Assembly (NCBI GenBank): GCA_002372015.1
Contig: DFIA01000049.1
Span: forward strand, 1 to 14,251
Source of the DNA: Bacteroidales bacterium UBA3709
GTDB taxonomy: Bacteria > Bacteroidota > Bacteroidia > Bacteroidales > UBA932
DNA length: 14,251 nucleotides
Direction of reading: 5' to 3'
The translations under genes were made by a program, and so were the position numbers. The notes beneath the pieces are model-generated. The model worked only from the letters and a program-made list of their open reading frames with translations. It did not search any database and was not told where the DNA came from. Below are positions 5,889 to 12,765 of the stretch, piece by piece; the stretch's first letter is position 1, and every line of letters starts with the position of its first letter.

Positions 5889-7400
5889 ATGAGTGCAGAA
5901 ATAATGCGAGAATTTTATCTCTACAACACCCTCTCCAGAAAGAGAGAACGATTAGAAACAGTTGTGCCGGGAAGGGTAGGCTTGTATGTTTGCGGCCCTA
6001 CTGTTTATGGCGATCCTCATCTTGGGCACGCGAGGCCGGGTGTAACCTTTGATGTATTAGTGCGGTTGCTCAGGAGTATAGGTTATAAAGTACGCTATGT
6101 GCGAAATGTTACAGATGTTGGGCATTTAGAGCACGATGCTGATGAGGGAGAAGATAAGATAGCAAAGAAGGCCCGTTTAGAGCAACTTGAACCTATGGAA
6201 GTTGCCCAGTTATATACCGTGCGCTTCCGAGAGGTGATGGCAAAGCTAAATGTTCTGCCTCCGAGCATAGAACCTAATGCATCGGGCCATATTATAGAGC
6301 AGATAGAGTTTATTAAAAAGATATTAGACAACGGTTATGCCTACATCAGCAATGGTTCTGTATATTTTGATGTAGAAAGCTACTCAAAGAAGTTTAATTA
6401 CGGAGCTTTGAGTGGTAGAAATGTTGAGGAACTATTGCATAATACCCGCAACCTCGACGGGCAACAAGACAAACGCTCATCGGCAGATTTTGCTCTATGG
6501 AAAAAGGCTAATCCTCAACATATTATGCGTTGGCCTTCGCCTTGGGGAGATGGTTTCCCGGGTTGGCACATGGAGTGTTCTGCAATGGGAGAGAAGTATT
6601 TGGGTAAGGAGTTTGACATTCACGGTGGGGGTATGGATCTTATGTTTCCTCATCATGAGTGCGAAATGGCTCAGAATTTTGCAGAGAGAGGTAGTGGAGG
6701 CGTACGTTATTGGATGCACAACAACCTCATAACCATAGAGGGTAGAAAGATGGGCAAGTCTTTGGGCAACTTCATAACATTGGAAGAACTTTTCAGTGGC
6801 GATAATCCTAATTTGGAGCAAGCTTACACGCCTATGACAGTACGCTTCTTTATACTCCAAGCTCATTATCGTGGAACATTGGATTTTAGCAACGCTGCTT
6901 TGCAGGCATCGGAGAAGGGGTTGAAGCGTCTAATGCAGGCAATAAAGGATGCTAATTCGTTAGCGATTAAAGATGGTGCCGGCGTAAAATTGGAAGATAT
7001 AAATAAAATTAGGGAAGAAATTTTTACCGCACTATGTGATGACATGAATACTCCGGTGGCGTTATCCTATGTGTATGAGTTAGTTAAGATTGTAAATAAC
7101 ATTAAGGAGGGTAGAACAAGTGCTTCTGCTGCAGAAAAGAGTGCAATATGTTCTCTTTTTAAAGAAGTAGTAACAGATATACTCGGACTCATAGATGAGG
7201 ATGCCCAGTCTTCTTCAGGCGGAATATCTAAAGCAGCAAAGGTTATAGATGGCCTTATGGGTTATATTATAGAGGAGCGAAAGGAGGCACGTGCCAACAA
7301 AAATTGGGGCAAGAGCGATAAAATACGAGACACTCTAAAAGAATTGGGCATACAACTAAAAGATAATAAAGACGGTACCTCGTCTTGGGAAGTGGAATAA
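5889..7400 (+). CDS. cysS: Cysteinyl-tRNA synthetase, 503 aa
   Basis: This class I synthetase charges tRNA-Cys with cysteine using ATP, in the cytoplasm. Numbered from the start at 5889, CGPTVYGDPHLGHARP carries the first zinc ligand Cys35 and the HIGH motif as HLGH (44-47). The other zinc ligands are visible as Cys230 in WHMECSAMG, and His255 and Glu259 in PHHECE. The KMSKS loop reads KMGKS (287-291). The C-terminal tRNA-binding helices are present, and the end IQLKDNKDGTSSWEVE is typical. I chose ATG 5889, with 5904 as an alternative. A longer frame from TTG 5853 would start inside the promoter box and is rejected. It follows ssb by 38 bp and ends at a terminator shared with guaD. Confidence 0.95.
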   Translation: MSAEIMREFYLYNTLSRKRERLETVVPGRVGLYVCGPTVYGDPHLGHARPGVTFDVLVRLLRSIGYKVRYVRNVTDVGHLEHDADEGEDKIAKKARLEQLEPMEVAQLYTVRFREVMAKLNVLPPSIEPNASGHIIEQIEFIKKILDNGYAYISNGSVYFDVESYSKKFNYGALSGRNVEELLHNTRNLDGQQDKRSSADFALWKKANPQHIMRWPSPWGDGFPGWHMECSAMGEKYLGKEFDIHGGGMDLMFPHHECEMAQNFAERGSGGVRYWMHNNLITIEGRKMGKSLGNFITLEELFSGDNPNLEQAYTPMTVRFFILQAHYRGTLDFSNAALQASEKGLKRLMQAIKDANSLAIKDGAGVKLEDINKIREEIFTALCDDMNTPVALSYVYELVKIVNNIKEGRTSASAAEKSAICSLFKEVVTDILGLIDEDAQSSSGGISKAAKVIDGLMGYIIEERKEARANKNWGKSDKIRDTLKELGIQLKDNKDGTSSWEVE

Positions 7401-7416
7401 CAGATCTTTGGTAAAA

Positions 7417-7447
7417 ATAAAACGGAGCACTTAGTACTCCGTTTTAT
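7417..7447. terminator. Bidirectional terminator between cysS and guaD
   Basis: A perfect 11-bp stem, ATAAAACGGAG (7417-7427) with CTCCGTTTTAT (7437-7447), has a 9-base loop. It gives T-rich tails on both strands. The loop and right arm contain the stop codon and last codons of guaD, so one sequence ends both convergent genes. Confidence 0.8.
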
Positions 7448-7898
7448 CTTCTTTTTCTTGCCATTTTCTGAAAACCTCAAGTGCTTCTTTACGCAAGAGT
7501 TTTTCAGATTTTTTCTGTCTGTCTTCCGGCTTGAGTTCTATTTCTTGATAAATAAAATCGTCGTCGAACCCTATTTCTGCTGCATCTTTACGGTTATTTG
7601 CGTAGTAAATTTTATCTAAATGCGCCCAGTATATAGCTCCTAAACACATAGGGCACGGCTCGCACGATGTATAAATTTCACAGCCCGATAGATCGAAAGT
7701 GCCAAGCTTTTTTGTGGCATTTCTTATGGCAGTAACCTCTGCATGCGCAGTAGGGTCGCAGTTTATGGTTACGCTGTTAGAACCTTCTGCAACAATTTCT
7801 CCATTACGGGCAATTACGGCTCCAAATGGCCCTCCGCCCTCCTCCACGCTTTTGTTAGAAAGCTGGATGGCTCTTCTCATCAAATCTTTCTTGTCCAT
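7431..7898 (-). CDS. guaD: Guanine deaminase-type nucleoside/base deaminase, 155 aa
   Basis: This zinc-dependent enzyme of the cytidine-deaminase superfamily probably converts guanine to xanthine. The active-site motifs are HAE at 52-54 (zinc ligand His52, catalytic Glu54) and PCPMC at 81-85 (zinc ligands Cys82 and Cys85). The stretches DPTAHAEVTAIRNATKKLGT, YTSCEPCPMCLGAIYWA and DAAEIGFDDDFIYQEI follow Bacillus subtilis GuaD much better than the tRNA deaminase TadA. Length and the ...TEY end also agree with GuaD, whose C-terminal tail covers the active site of the partner subunit. It lies 52 bp downstream of eno on the same strand with no terminator between, so it is probably co-transcribed with eno. 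A related nucleoside deaminase remains possible. Confidence 0.85.
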   Translation of the reverse strand: MDKKDLMRRAIQLSNKSVEEGGGPFGAVIARNGEIVAEGSNSVTINCDPTAHAEVTAIRNATKKLGTFDLSGCEIYTSCEPCPMCLGAIYWAHLDKIYYANNRKDAAEIGFDDDFIYQEIELKPEDRQKKSEKLLRKEALEVFRKWQEKEDKTEY

Positions 7899-7950
7899 AA
7901 TCAGTTTTAAAAGTTTCTGCCTGCAAGGATAGAGGATTATCGCTTAAAGT

Positions 7951-9258
7951 CTATTTGATCTTCTTGTAGCCGTAGCAGCTTCTGCCACCTAATTCAAGTT
8001 CTATTTTCATTAAGCGGTTATATTTTGCAACACGGTCTGTTCGGCTGAGTGAACCGGTCTTAATCTGACCGCTGTTGGTTGCAACTGCTATGTCTGCAAT
8101 GGTGGTATCCTCTGTTTCTCCGCTACGATGTGATGTAACGGTGGTGTAGCCGTTACGGTGTGCCATTTCTATAGCATCTAAAGTTTCTGTAAGAGTACCA
8201 ATCTGGTTTACCTTAATCAGAATAGAGTTGCCGGCTCCCTTTTTAATACCTTTCTCCAAATAAGATACATTAGTTACAAACAAGTCGTCTCCTACTAATT
8301 GTACCTTATCTCCAATTGCTTTTGTAAGTTTTACCCAACCATCCCAATCGTTCTGATCCATACCGTCTTCTATAGAATCAATAGGGTATTTTTTGCAGAG
8401 TTTCTCTAAATAAGCAACTTGCTCTTCTGCTGTGAGGCATTTGCCCTTAGGCTCTTTTTTTGTGCCGTTGTTCAGCTGTGAGTAATCGTATGAATACTTT
8501 GTGCCATTCTTTACCGAGAATTCGCTGGCTGCGCAGTCAAGAGCGATTGTAATATCCTTGCCAGGCTTGTAGCCGGCTGTTTTGATAGCCTCCACAATGC
8601 AGTCAAGAGCATCGTCTATGCCTTTGAGAGCCGGTGCAAAACCGCCCTCGTCTCCAACTGCTGTAGAAAGGCCTCTGTTTTTGAGAACCTTTTTGAGTGC
8701 ATGAAATACCTCTGCACCCATTCTTACGCCTTCTGCCATATTCTTGGCACCAATAGGTCTTATCATAAATTCCTGAAAAGCTATAGGGGCATCTGAGTGG
8801 GCGCCACCGTTGATGATGTTCATCATAGGAACAGGAAGTACGTATGCGTTGGTTCCGCCTATGTATCTGTAAAGAGGTATTTCCAGCTCTTCGGCGGCAG
8901 CCTTAGCTACGGCAAGCGAAACTCCGAGTATGGCGTTAGCACCAAGCTTAGCTTTGTTCTTGGTACCGTCTAACTTTATCATCAACTGGTCTATCTCTCT
9001 TTGTTGCAGGGCGTTCAAACCCAATAAGGCCGGTGCTATAATTTCATTCACATTCTTTACAGCTTTAAGAACGCCTTTACCGCCATAGCGCTTATTGTCT
9101 TTGTCTCTGAGTTCAATAGCTTCATTTTCTCCTGTAGAAGCTCCAGATGGAACTGCAGCAACCCCCTTGAATCCCGAATCGAGAGTAACTTCAACTTCTA
9201 TTGTAGGATTTCCTCTTGAATCGAGAATTTCTCTACCAACTACATCTATAATAATCAT
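7951..9258 (-). CDS. eno: Enolase, 435 aa
   Basis: Enolase interconverts 2-phosphoglycerate and phosphoenolpyruvate in glycolysis, as a cytoplasmic Mg-dependent oligomer. All key parts are present: the mobile loop SGASTGENEAIELRD (38-52), Glu204 region in VGDEGGFAPA, Mg ligands Asp241 (ALDCAAS), Glu297 (SIEDGM) and Asp324 (VGDDLF), catalytic Lys349 in LIKVNQIGTLTET, and SHRSGETEDT (376-385). Length is normal, with the extra segment around 260-275 common in Bacteroidetes. The start MIIIDVVGREILDSRGNPTI is standard. It is the first gene of a probable eno-guaD unit and is divergent from the SIMPL-domain gene. Confidence 0.97.
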   Translation of the reverse strand: MIIIDVVGREILDSRGNPTIEVEVTLDSGFKGVAAVPSGASTGENEAIELRDKDNKRYGGKGVLKAVKNVNEIIAPALLGLNALQQREIDQLMIKLDGTKNKAKLGANAILGVSLAVAKAAAEELEIPLYRYIGGTNAYVLPVPMMNIINGGAHSDAPIAFQEFMIRPIGAKNMAEGVRMGAEVFHALKKVLKNRGLSTAVGDEGGFAPALKGIDDALDCIVEAIKTAGYKPGKDITIALDCAASEFSVKNGTKYSYDYSQLNNGTKKEPKGKCLTAEEQVAYLEKLCKKYPIDSIEDGMDQNDWDGWVKLTKAIGDKVQLVGDDLFVTNVSYLEKGIKKGAGNSILIKVNQIGTLTETLDAIEMAHRNGYTTVTSHRSGETEDTTIADIAVATNSGQIKTGSLSRTDRVAKYNRLMKIELELGGRSCYGYKKIK

Positions 9259-9330
9259 AATAAATAATTTAAGAATGTTATTTTACCGAATGTTGTTATT
9301 TGCATTTGAGCAAATAAACAAAAGTTGCTG

Positions 9331-9338
9331 CAAATTTA
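9331..9338 (-). promoter_or_regulatory. Probable -7 box for eno
   Basis: Read on the minus strand, TAAATTTG (9338 down to 9331) fits TAnnTTTG and would start transcription about 65 bp before the eno ATG. No clear -33 element is seen at the expected distance. Confidence 0.4.
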
Positions 9339-9360
9339 GTAAAAACTGCATTTTTTTTAA

Positions 9361-9368
9361 TACCTTTG
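9361..9368 (+). promoter_or_regulatory. Probable -7 box for the SIMPL-domain gene
   Basis: TACCTTTG fits TAnnTTTG exactly and lies 44 bp before the ATG at 9413. ATTTAG around 9334-9339 is a weak -33 candidate at roughly the right spacing. It lies back-to-back with, and partly overlaps, the eno promoter region. Confidence 0.5.
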
Positions 9369-9412
9369 GTCTGCATTTATTTAATTATAAAGATCCTTAA
9401 ACTTATTTAGCT

Positions 9413-10120
9413 ATGACAGAAAATCAAAAACAAGGAAACAAAGTTCTGGCAGCAGCAATACTGGCTGTAGGACTTGTAGCTCTCGGATTTTGCCTGAGGA
9501 GCGGTATCGTAAAATTCAAATCTATGGACGATGTGGTAGATGTAAAAGGTTTGTCTGAAAGACAAGTTCCTGCAGATAAGGCTGTCTGGAGAGTGTCTTT
9601 TGGTCGTCAGGGCAACGACTTGACCTCTCTTCAATCTTCTGTAGATGCAAATACTAGAGTTGTAAAAGATTTTATAAAGAGAGCGGGTATTACCGAAGAT
9701 GAAATATTTGAAGCCTCTCCTTCTGTAAGTAACTTAGAAGATCAGTACAGATATTCTAACAACCGACCAGATTACAAATGGCACATAAATCAGTCTATGA
9801 CAATTTCTACCAAAAATGTAGAAGCCATAAGAAATTTGGTAAAAACTGCGGCTACAGAAATGCTCAAACAGGGCATTATTCTCAGCGATTGGGCTTCTTA
9901 TGATTTTACAGGTCTTAATGAGCTAAAGCCGGAGATGATAGCAGAGGCTACAGCTAATGCAAGGTCTGCAGCCCAGAAATTTGCCGATGATAGCGGTAGT
10001 TCTATCGGAAAGATAAAGACTGCCAGACAGGGCCAGTTCTCTATAGAAGATTTGGATGAAACTACAGACTATATAAAGAAAGTAAGGGTGGTTACTACCA
10101 TTACTTATTATCTGAAGTAA
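9413..10120 (+). CDS. SIMPL (DUF541) domain protein, membrane-anchored, 235 aa
   Basis: A short cytoplasmic N-terminus is followed by one hydrophobic segment (about 11-29, VLAAAILAVGLVALGFCLRS) that acts as anchor or uncleaved signal. The rest should lie outside the cytoplasm. Residues about 40-235 fit the SIMPL/DUF541 pattern: VVDVKGLSERQVPADKAVWR at the start, a central part with alternating helices and strands, and AQKFADDSGSSIGKIKTARQ before a final strand VRVVTTITYYLK. Proteins of this family include the mammalian signalling partner that named it and bacterial periplasmic proteins such as BP26. Their bacterial role is poorly defined, with oligomeric channel-like assemblies reported. It appears to be a single-gene unit with its own promoter and a strong terminator after it. 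Confidence 0.8.
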   Translation: MTENQKQGNKVLAAAILAVGLVALGFCLRSGIVKFKSMDDVVDVKGLSERQVPADKAVWRVSFGRQGNDLTSLQSSVDANTRVVKDFIKRAGITEDEIFEASPSVSNLEDQYRYSNNRPDYKWHINQSMTISTKNVEAIRNLVKTAATEMLKQGIILSDWASYDFTGLNELKPEMIAEATANARSAAQKFADDSGSSIGKIKTARQGQFSIEDLDETTDYIKKVRVVTTITYYLK

Positions 10121-10140
10121 ACGTATTTACAGCGTTTACT
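10116..10140 (+). other. 8-bp hairpin over the stop codon of the SIMPL-domain gene
   Basis: AGTAAACG (10116-10123) pairs perfectly with CGTTTACT (10133-10140), loop of 9. The stop codon TAA is inside the left arm. It lacks a T tract, so it is not a terminator itself; it may stabilise the 3' end of the message. Confidence 0.4.
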
Positions 10141-10171
10141 AAACATAGTTATTATAGTCTGTTTTACAGAT

Positions 10172-10199
10172 AAGGATGGTCTAAATGGCCATCCTTTTT
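10172..10199 (+). terminator. Rho-independent terminator after the SIMPL-domain gene
   Basis: AAGGATGGTC (10172-10181) pairs with GGCCATCCTT (10187-10196), one G-T wobble and a TAAAT loop. It runs into five Ts ending at 10199. The promoter repeat begins two bases later, so the two units are cleanly insulated. Confidence 0.85.
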
Positions 10200-10200
10200 G

Positions 10201-10239
10201 CAAAAAAACTTGCTTTTCTCTCGGCTTTTGCTATATTTG
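10201..10239 (+). promoter_or_regulatory. Promoter repeat, copy 1, driving the envelope cassette
   Basis: A seven-A tract is followed by CTTG as the -33 element, a 19-bp spacer and TATATTTG (10232-10239) as the -7 box, all at ideal Bacteroidetes geometry. This block matches 13979-14017, upstream of rplC, at 38 of 39 positions; the single difference is T10229 against C14007. Transcription should begin near 10246, leaving a leader of about 200 bases before the first large gene of the cassette. Confidence 0.7.
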
Positions 10240-10326
10240 TTTTTGTGAAAGATGTGTGTTGCTTGAAAAGTTATTGAAACAACGAAAGATGAGACATATT
10301 GCCGCTGCAAGAAGGGTAATGACGGC

Positions 10327-10431
10327 ATGAAAGGCTGCTATGCAGGCAATGCCATAAGTCTCCGCGTACGTTGCGGTAAAGGCATAGAAGGGCCATGCCA
10401 CATCAAAATCAAGAATGGTGATTGCAGATAA
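10327..10431 (+). CDS. Small Cys-rich cationic peptide, 34 aa from ATG (frame open from 10267)
   Basis: From ATG 10327 the peptide begins MKGCYAGNAISLRVRCGKGI and ends GPCHIKIKNGDCR, with Cys at 4, 16, 24 and 33 and many Lys/Arg/Gly. The frame is open back to 10267 and adds a CRC motif (10300-10308), six Cys in 54 codons, but no ATG. The stop is only 12 bp before the next gene, which has no purine-rich ribosome site of its own. That spacing suggests translation is coupled through this frame. A 13-codon frame (ATG 10289) ends in an ATGA overlap with ATG 10327. There is no signal peptide in frame, so it may be a peptide needing dedicated export, a gene damaged by frameshift, or chance. Small Cys-rich NVEALA-type peptides near propeller lipoproteins are known in Bacteroidetes, but no NVEALA motif is visible here. 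Confidence 0.35.
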   Translation: MKGCYAGNAISLRVRCGKGIEGPCHIKIKNGDCR

Positions 10432-10443
10432 GCCAATTACTGT

Positions 10444-12012
10444 ATGCGCAGCATTATTTTAATTATTGCGGCATTGTTGTTTTCCACCGACCTTTTTTCT
10501 CAGAAAGTTGTTGTGATGAACGAGTACGGTGAGAGCATACCGTACCTGTACTTTGTTGGAAAAGACGGCAAAGCCTTAGCAGTGTCCAACAGCAACGGGG
10601 AGATAGACTTAGGTCTGTCTTCCCTTGCGGACACGCTGGAACTTACGGTAAGATCTGAGTTCTATGTGCCTCTGAAGTTTTCCGTGAAGTACCTCAAGAA
10701 AGCTGGCAGCATAACGGTGAACTTCCGCTCCAATGTTTTGGACGCTGCTATTGTTATGCCGCAAGAAACGCTGAGGGAGATAGTTTTACGTGCTGCAGAG
10801 GACTTTGGCAGACGCTACATACGAAACTACCTTTGCACTGTGGACTATAAGCGCTTCATCTACAGCGGTGAGCGCTATCTTCAGATGTATCTGGCATATG
10901 GGCTTACGGCATCTTTGCGTTTTACCCAAAAAACACCGCCTTTGCATTTTGATGACAATAATATTAACAGCTTTGGTTATGTTCCCATAGATGCTTTCAT
11001 TACCGACTTCTTTCCACCCGGCAGCGATGTTCCGATGACTACTTTTTGTCTTGATTCGGATAATATGAACATTGCTTACTGGAACATGTGTGGAACAGAG
11101 ATTATTCAATTCAAGCGCGCCATAGAGATATATTCTCCGGTAAACAGCAAAATGGCAGATTTTTTCAGATACTGGGTGATTGATAAGAGGGAAACCTCTT
11201 CCGGTACGTCATACACTATAGGTTTTTCCACCAAGCCGGGTGTTTTTCCAAGGAAGACCAAGCTTTTTGGTAGCGGCAAAATGACGATATCTTCCGGAGT
11301 CATAGAATCTGTGGAGATTGAGAATATGGAGCAGAGATATTACATGCGCTTTCATAACAAATCCCCTGAACCGGAAATTGTTATTCCATATATCTGGCGC
11401 GTGGAATATGCAGAGGCTCCTTCCGGAATTTATACAAAGAAACTTGCATTAAACCAGAAGTGGGAGTTGCCCGAAGGAGCGGAGGGTGTTGACTGGGGAA
11501 ACCAGATTACTTGGAAGGGGTTACATCCGGCAGAGCGTATCCCGCCCTACAAGCACGCTCTAAGAAACAGGCTACGCACAGAGACTGAAATTGTTTTTGG
11601 CGGGATAATTGAAGTTACAGACGGTAAAACCATATCAAAGTTCTCAAAATCATCTTTATTCTATTTTTATACGTATATGGGCGTTTACGTTGATGATGTA
11701 AATGAGAAGTTCTGGGGAGTCCGCCTGAAAAAGCTCGGCAACCTTGCTAAGATAAAGGCGGATCTTTATGATTCACGGACTCCGTTGTTGGAGCAAGCTA
11801 AAGGGTTCTACGAACGTATTTTACCTGAACTCAGATATCTACATCAACAGTGGTTGTTGGAGCGATCTCAAAAGTTTCAGGAACGCATAGCCGATGAAGA
11901 TTTTGTTCCTACGCTCTTCTTCAAGGACACTCTTGGCAGGGCAATCCCCAAATACACTATAGGCAGGGAAATGTTCAGAATCCTTTATGGCAGGGAGTAC
12001 TACAATGAATGA
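10444..12012 (+). CDS. Exported protein with carboxypeptidase-regulatory-like N-terminus, 522 aa
   Basis: Residues 1-20 (MRSIILIIAALLFSTDLFSQ) are a signal peptide. Residues about 21-100 resemble the carboxypeptidase-regulatory-like beta-sandwich common at the front of Bacteroidetes outer-membrane and surface proteins. The cues are KVVVMNEYGESIPYLYFVGK, then DGKALAVSNSNGEIDL, and LELTVRSEFYVPLKFSVKYL. From about 108 (ETLREIVLRAAEDFGRRYIR) begins a helical then beta-rich region also seen in uncharacterised secreted Bacteroidetes proteins. The last 100 residues are rich in charged helices. No catalytic motif was recognised. It lies 12 bp after the small Cys-rich frame, and its stop overlaps the next start (ATGA, 12009-12012). 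Position under a promoter identical to that of a ribosomal operon suggests strong, growth-linked expression. The function is unknown. Confidence 0.75.
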   Translation: MRSIILIIAALLFSTDLFSQKVVVMNEYGESIPYLYFVGKDGKALAVSNSNGEIDLGLSSLADTLELTVRSEFYVPLKFSVKYLKKAGSITVNFRSNVLDAAIVMPQETLREIVLRAAEDFGRRYIRNYLCTVDYKRFIYSGERYLQMYLAYGLTASLRFTQKTPPLHFDDNNINSFGYVPIDAFITDFFPPGSDVPMTTFCLDSDNMNIAYWNMCGTEIIQFKRAIEIYSPVNSKMADFFRYWVIDKRETSSGTSYTIGFSTKPGVFPRKTKLFGSGKMTISSGVIESVEIENMEQRYYMRFHNKSPEPEIVIPYIWRVEYAEAPSGIYTKKLALNQKWELPEGAEGVDWGNQITWKGLHPAERIPPYKHALRNRLRTETEIVFGGIIEVTDGKTISKFSKSSLFYFYTYMGVYVDDVNEKFWGVRLKKLGNLAKIKADLYDSRTPLLEQAKGFYERILPELRYLHQQWLLERSQKFQERIADEDFVPTLFFKDTLGRAIPKYTIGREMFRILYGREYYNE

Positions 12013-12320
12013 AAAGTAATCTTATGAGTGAAAGAAAAACAGTATTTATTTTTGAACAACTACCTGTCTTTGTAATAAAATCTTATATAGCCTACTTTTT
12101 CGGACTTTTTACTAAGGAGTTATATGTGATATTGCTGAGTATTTGCTTGTCATCATGCTGCTTGTTCTTTTCCTCTGCTTTTCTTCTACGAAAGTATCAA
12201 GCTGTTGTCTTAAATATAGCGGATGATAAGGCTTTTGTAAAAAAAAGGTTTTTTATGAGATTTTTCTTGTCTTTATCCTTACTTTGTTTAAGTGTATTTT
12301 CATTACTGATATTGATATGA
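12009..12320 (+). CDS. Small membrane protein of unknown function, 103 aa
   Basis: Two strong hydrophobic segments are visible, about 38-60 (ELYVILLSICLSSCCLFFSS) and about 81-103, the second forming the C-terminus. A weaker one lies near 15-33. Between the two strong segments is a basic/polar loop (RKYQAVVLNIADDKAFVKKR). Three Cys sit together in the first strong segment. No family was recognised. The start at 12009 overlaps the preceding stop by ATGA, and AGGGAG (11992-11997) lies 11 bp upstream; a second in-frame ATG is at 12024. The stop in turn overlaps the next start by ATGA. This tight packing on both sides suggests a product made in step with its neighbours, perhaps a membrane partner for the exported proteins. 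Confidence 0.65.
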   Translation: MKSNLMSERKTVFIFEQLPVFVIKSYIAYFFGLFTKELYVILLSICLSSCCLFFSSAFLLRKYQAVVLNIADDKAFVKKRFFMRFFLSLSLLCLSVFSLLILI

Positions 12321-12760
12321 ATATTGTGAAAAATAAAAGACTTTTCCTCTTGGTTTTTGCGGTTTCTTTGTCACTGTTTGGAGCGGCGCAATTTTTCTGT
12401 ACTGCTGCAAACGCTCAGGCGAGGCGGCAGCAAGATGAACCGTATCTGAAATTTTTAGACAAGAGAATTGTTGAATTGGGCGATATAGTCCGCGGCCAGA
12501 CCATATCCTTTACCGTGCGTTTCACCAACGGCGGTGGCGGCATCCTTGAGATAAAGGATGTGGGCCAGAGCTGCAACTGCACTGCTGTGGAGATTGAACA
12601 TAAAGCCCTTAGAAACGGCCAAATTGGCGAGGTGAAGGTTTCCGTGGATACGGAGGAGAAATCTGGTCAGAATGCCATATTCGTTCAGATGACAACCAAT
12701 TCTCCCCGCCAGTTGAGCATAATAAAAGCGACTTTTAATGTAGTTCCACCTAAAAGATAA
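12317..12760 (+). CDS. Exported DUF1573-domain protein, 147 aa
   Basis: The start at 12317 overlaps the preceding stop (ATGA) and begins a long signal peptide ending near ANA (residue 33). A frame from 12284 would add unrelated residues and is not preferred. The mature part is one DUF1573 domain, an Ig-like/ASH-type beta fold. It has VELGDIVRGQTISFTVRFTN, then GGGILEIKDVGQSCNCT (Cys86, Cys88, in place of the usual CGCT), then GQIGEVKVSVDTEEKSG. DUF1573 proteins are abundant secreted or lipid-anchored proteins in Bacteroidetes whose role is not established. They often occur near propeller lipoproteins, as here. There is no lipobox, so it is probably soluble in the periplasm. The close cysteine pair could be redox-active, but this is inference. 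Confidence 0.85.
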   Translation: MNIVKNKRLFLLVFAVSLSLFGAAQFFCTAANAQARRQQDEPYLKFLDKRIVELGDIVRGQTISFTVRFTNGGGGILEIKDVGQSCNCTAVEIEHKALRNGQIGEVKVSVDTEEKSGQNAIFVQMTTNSPRQLSIIKATFNVVPPKR

Positions 12761-12765
12761 CCGAT

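Noticed and set aside
12284..12316. Longer start for the DUF1573 protein
   Set aside because: The added residues do not improve the signal peptide, and the ATG at 12317 has the same ATGA overlap seen one gene upstream.
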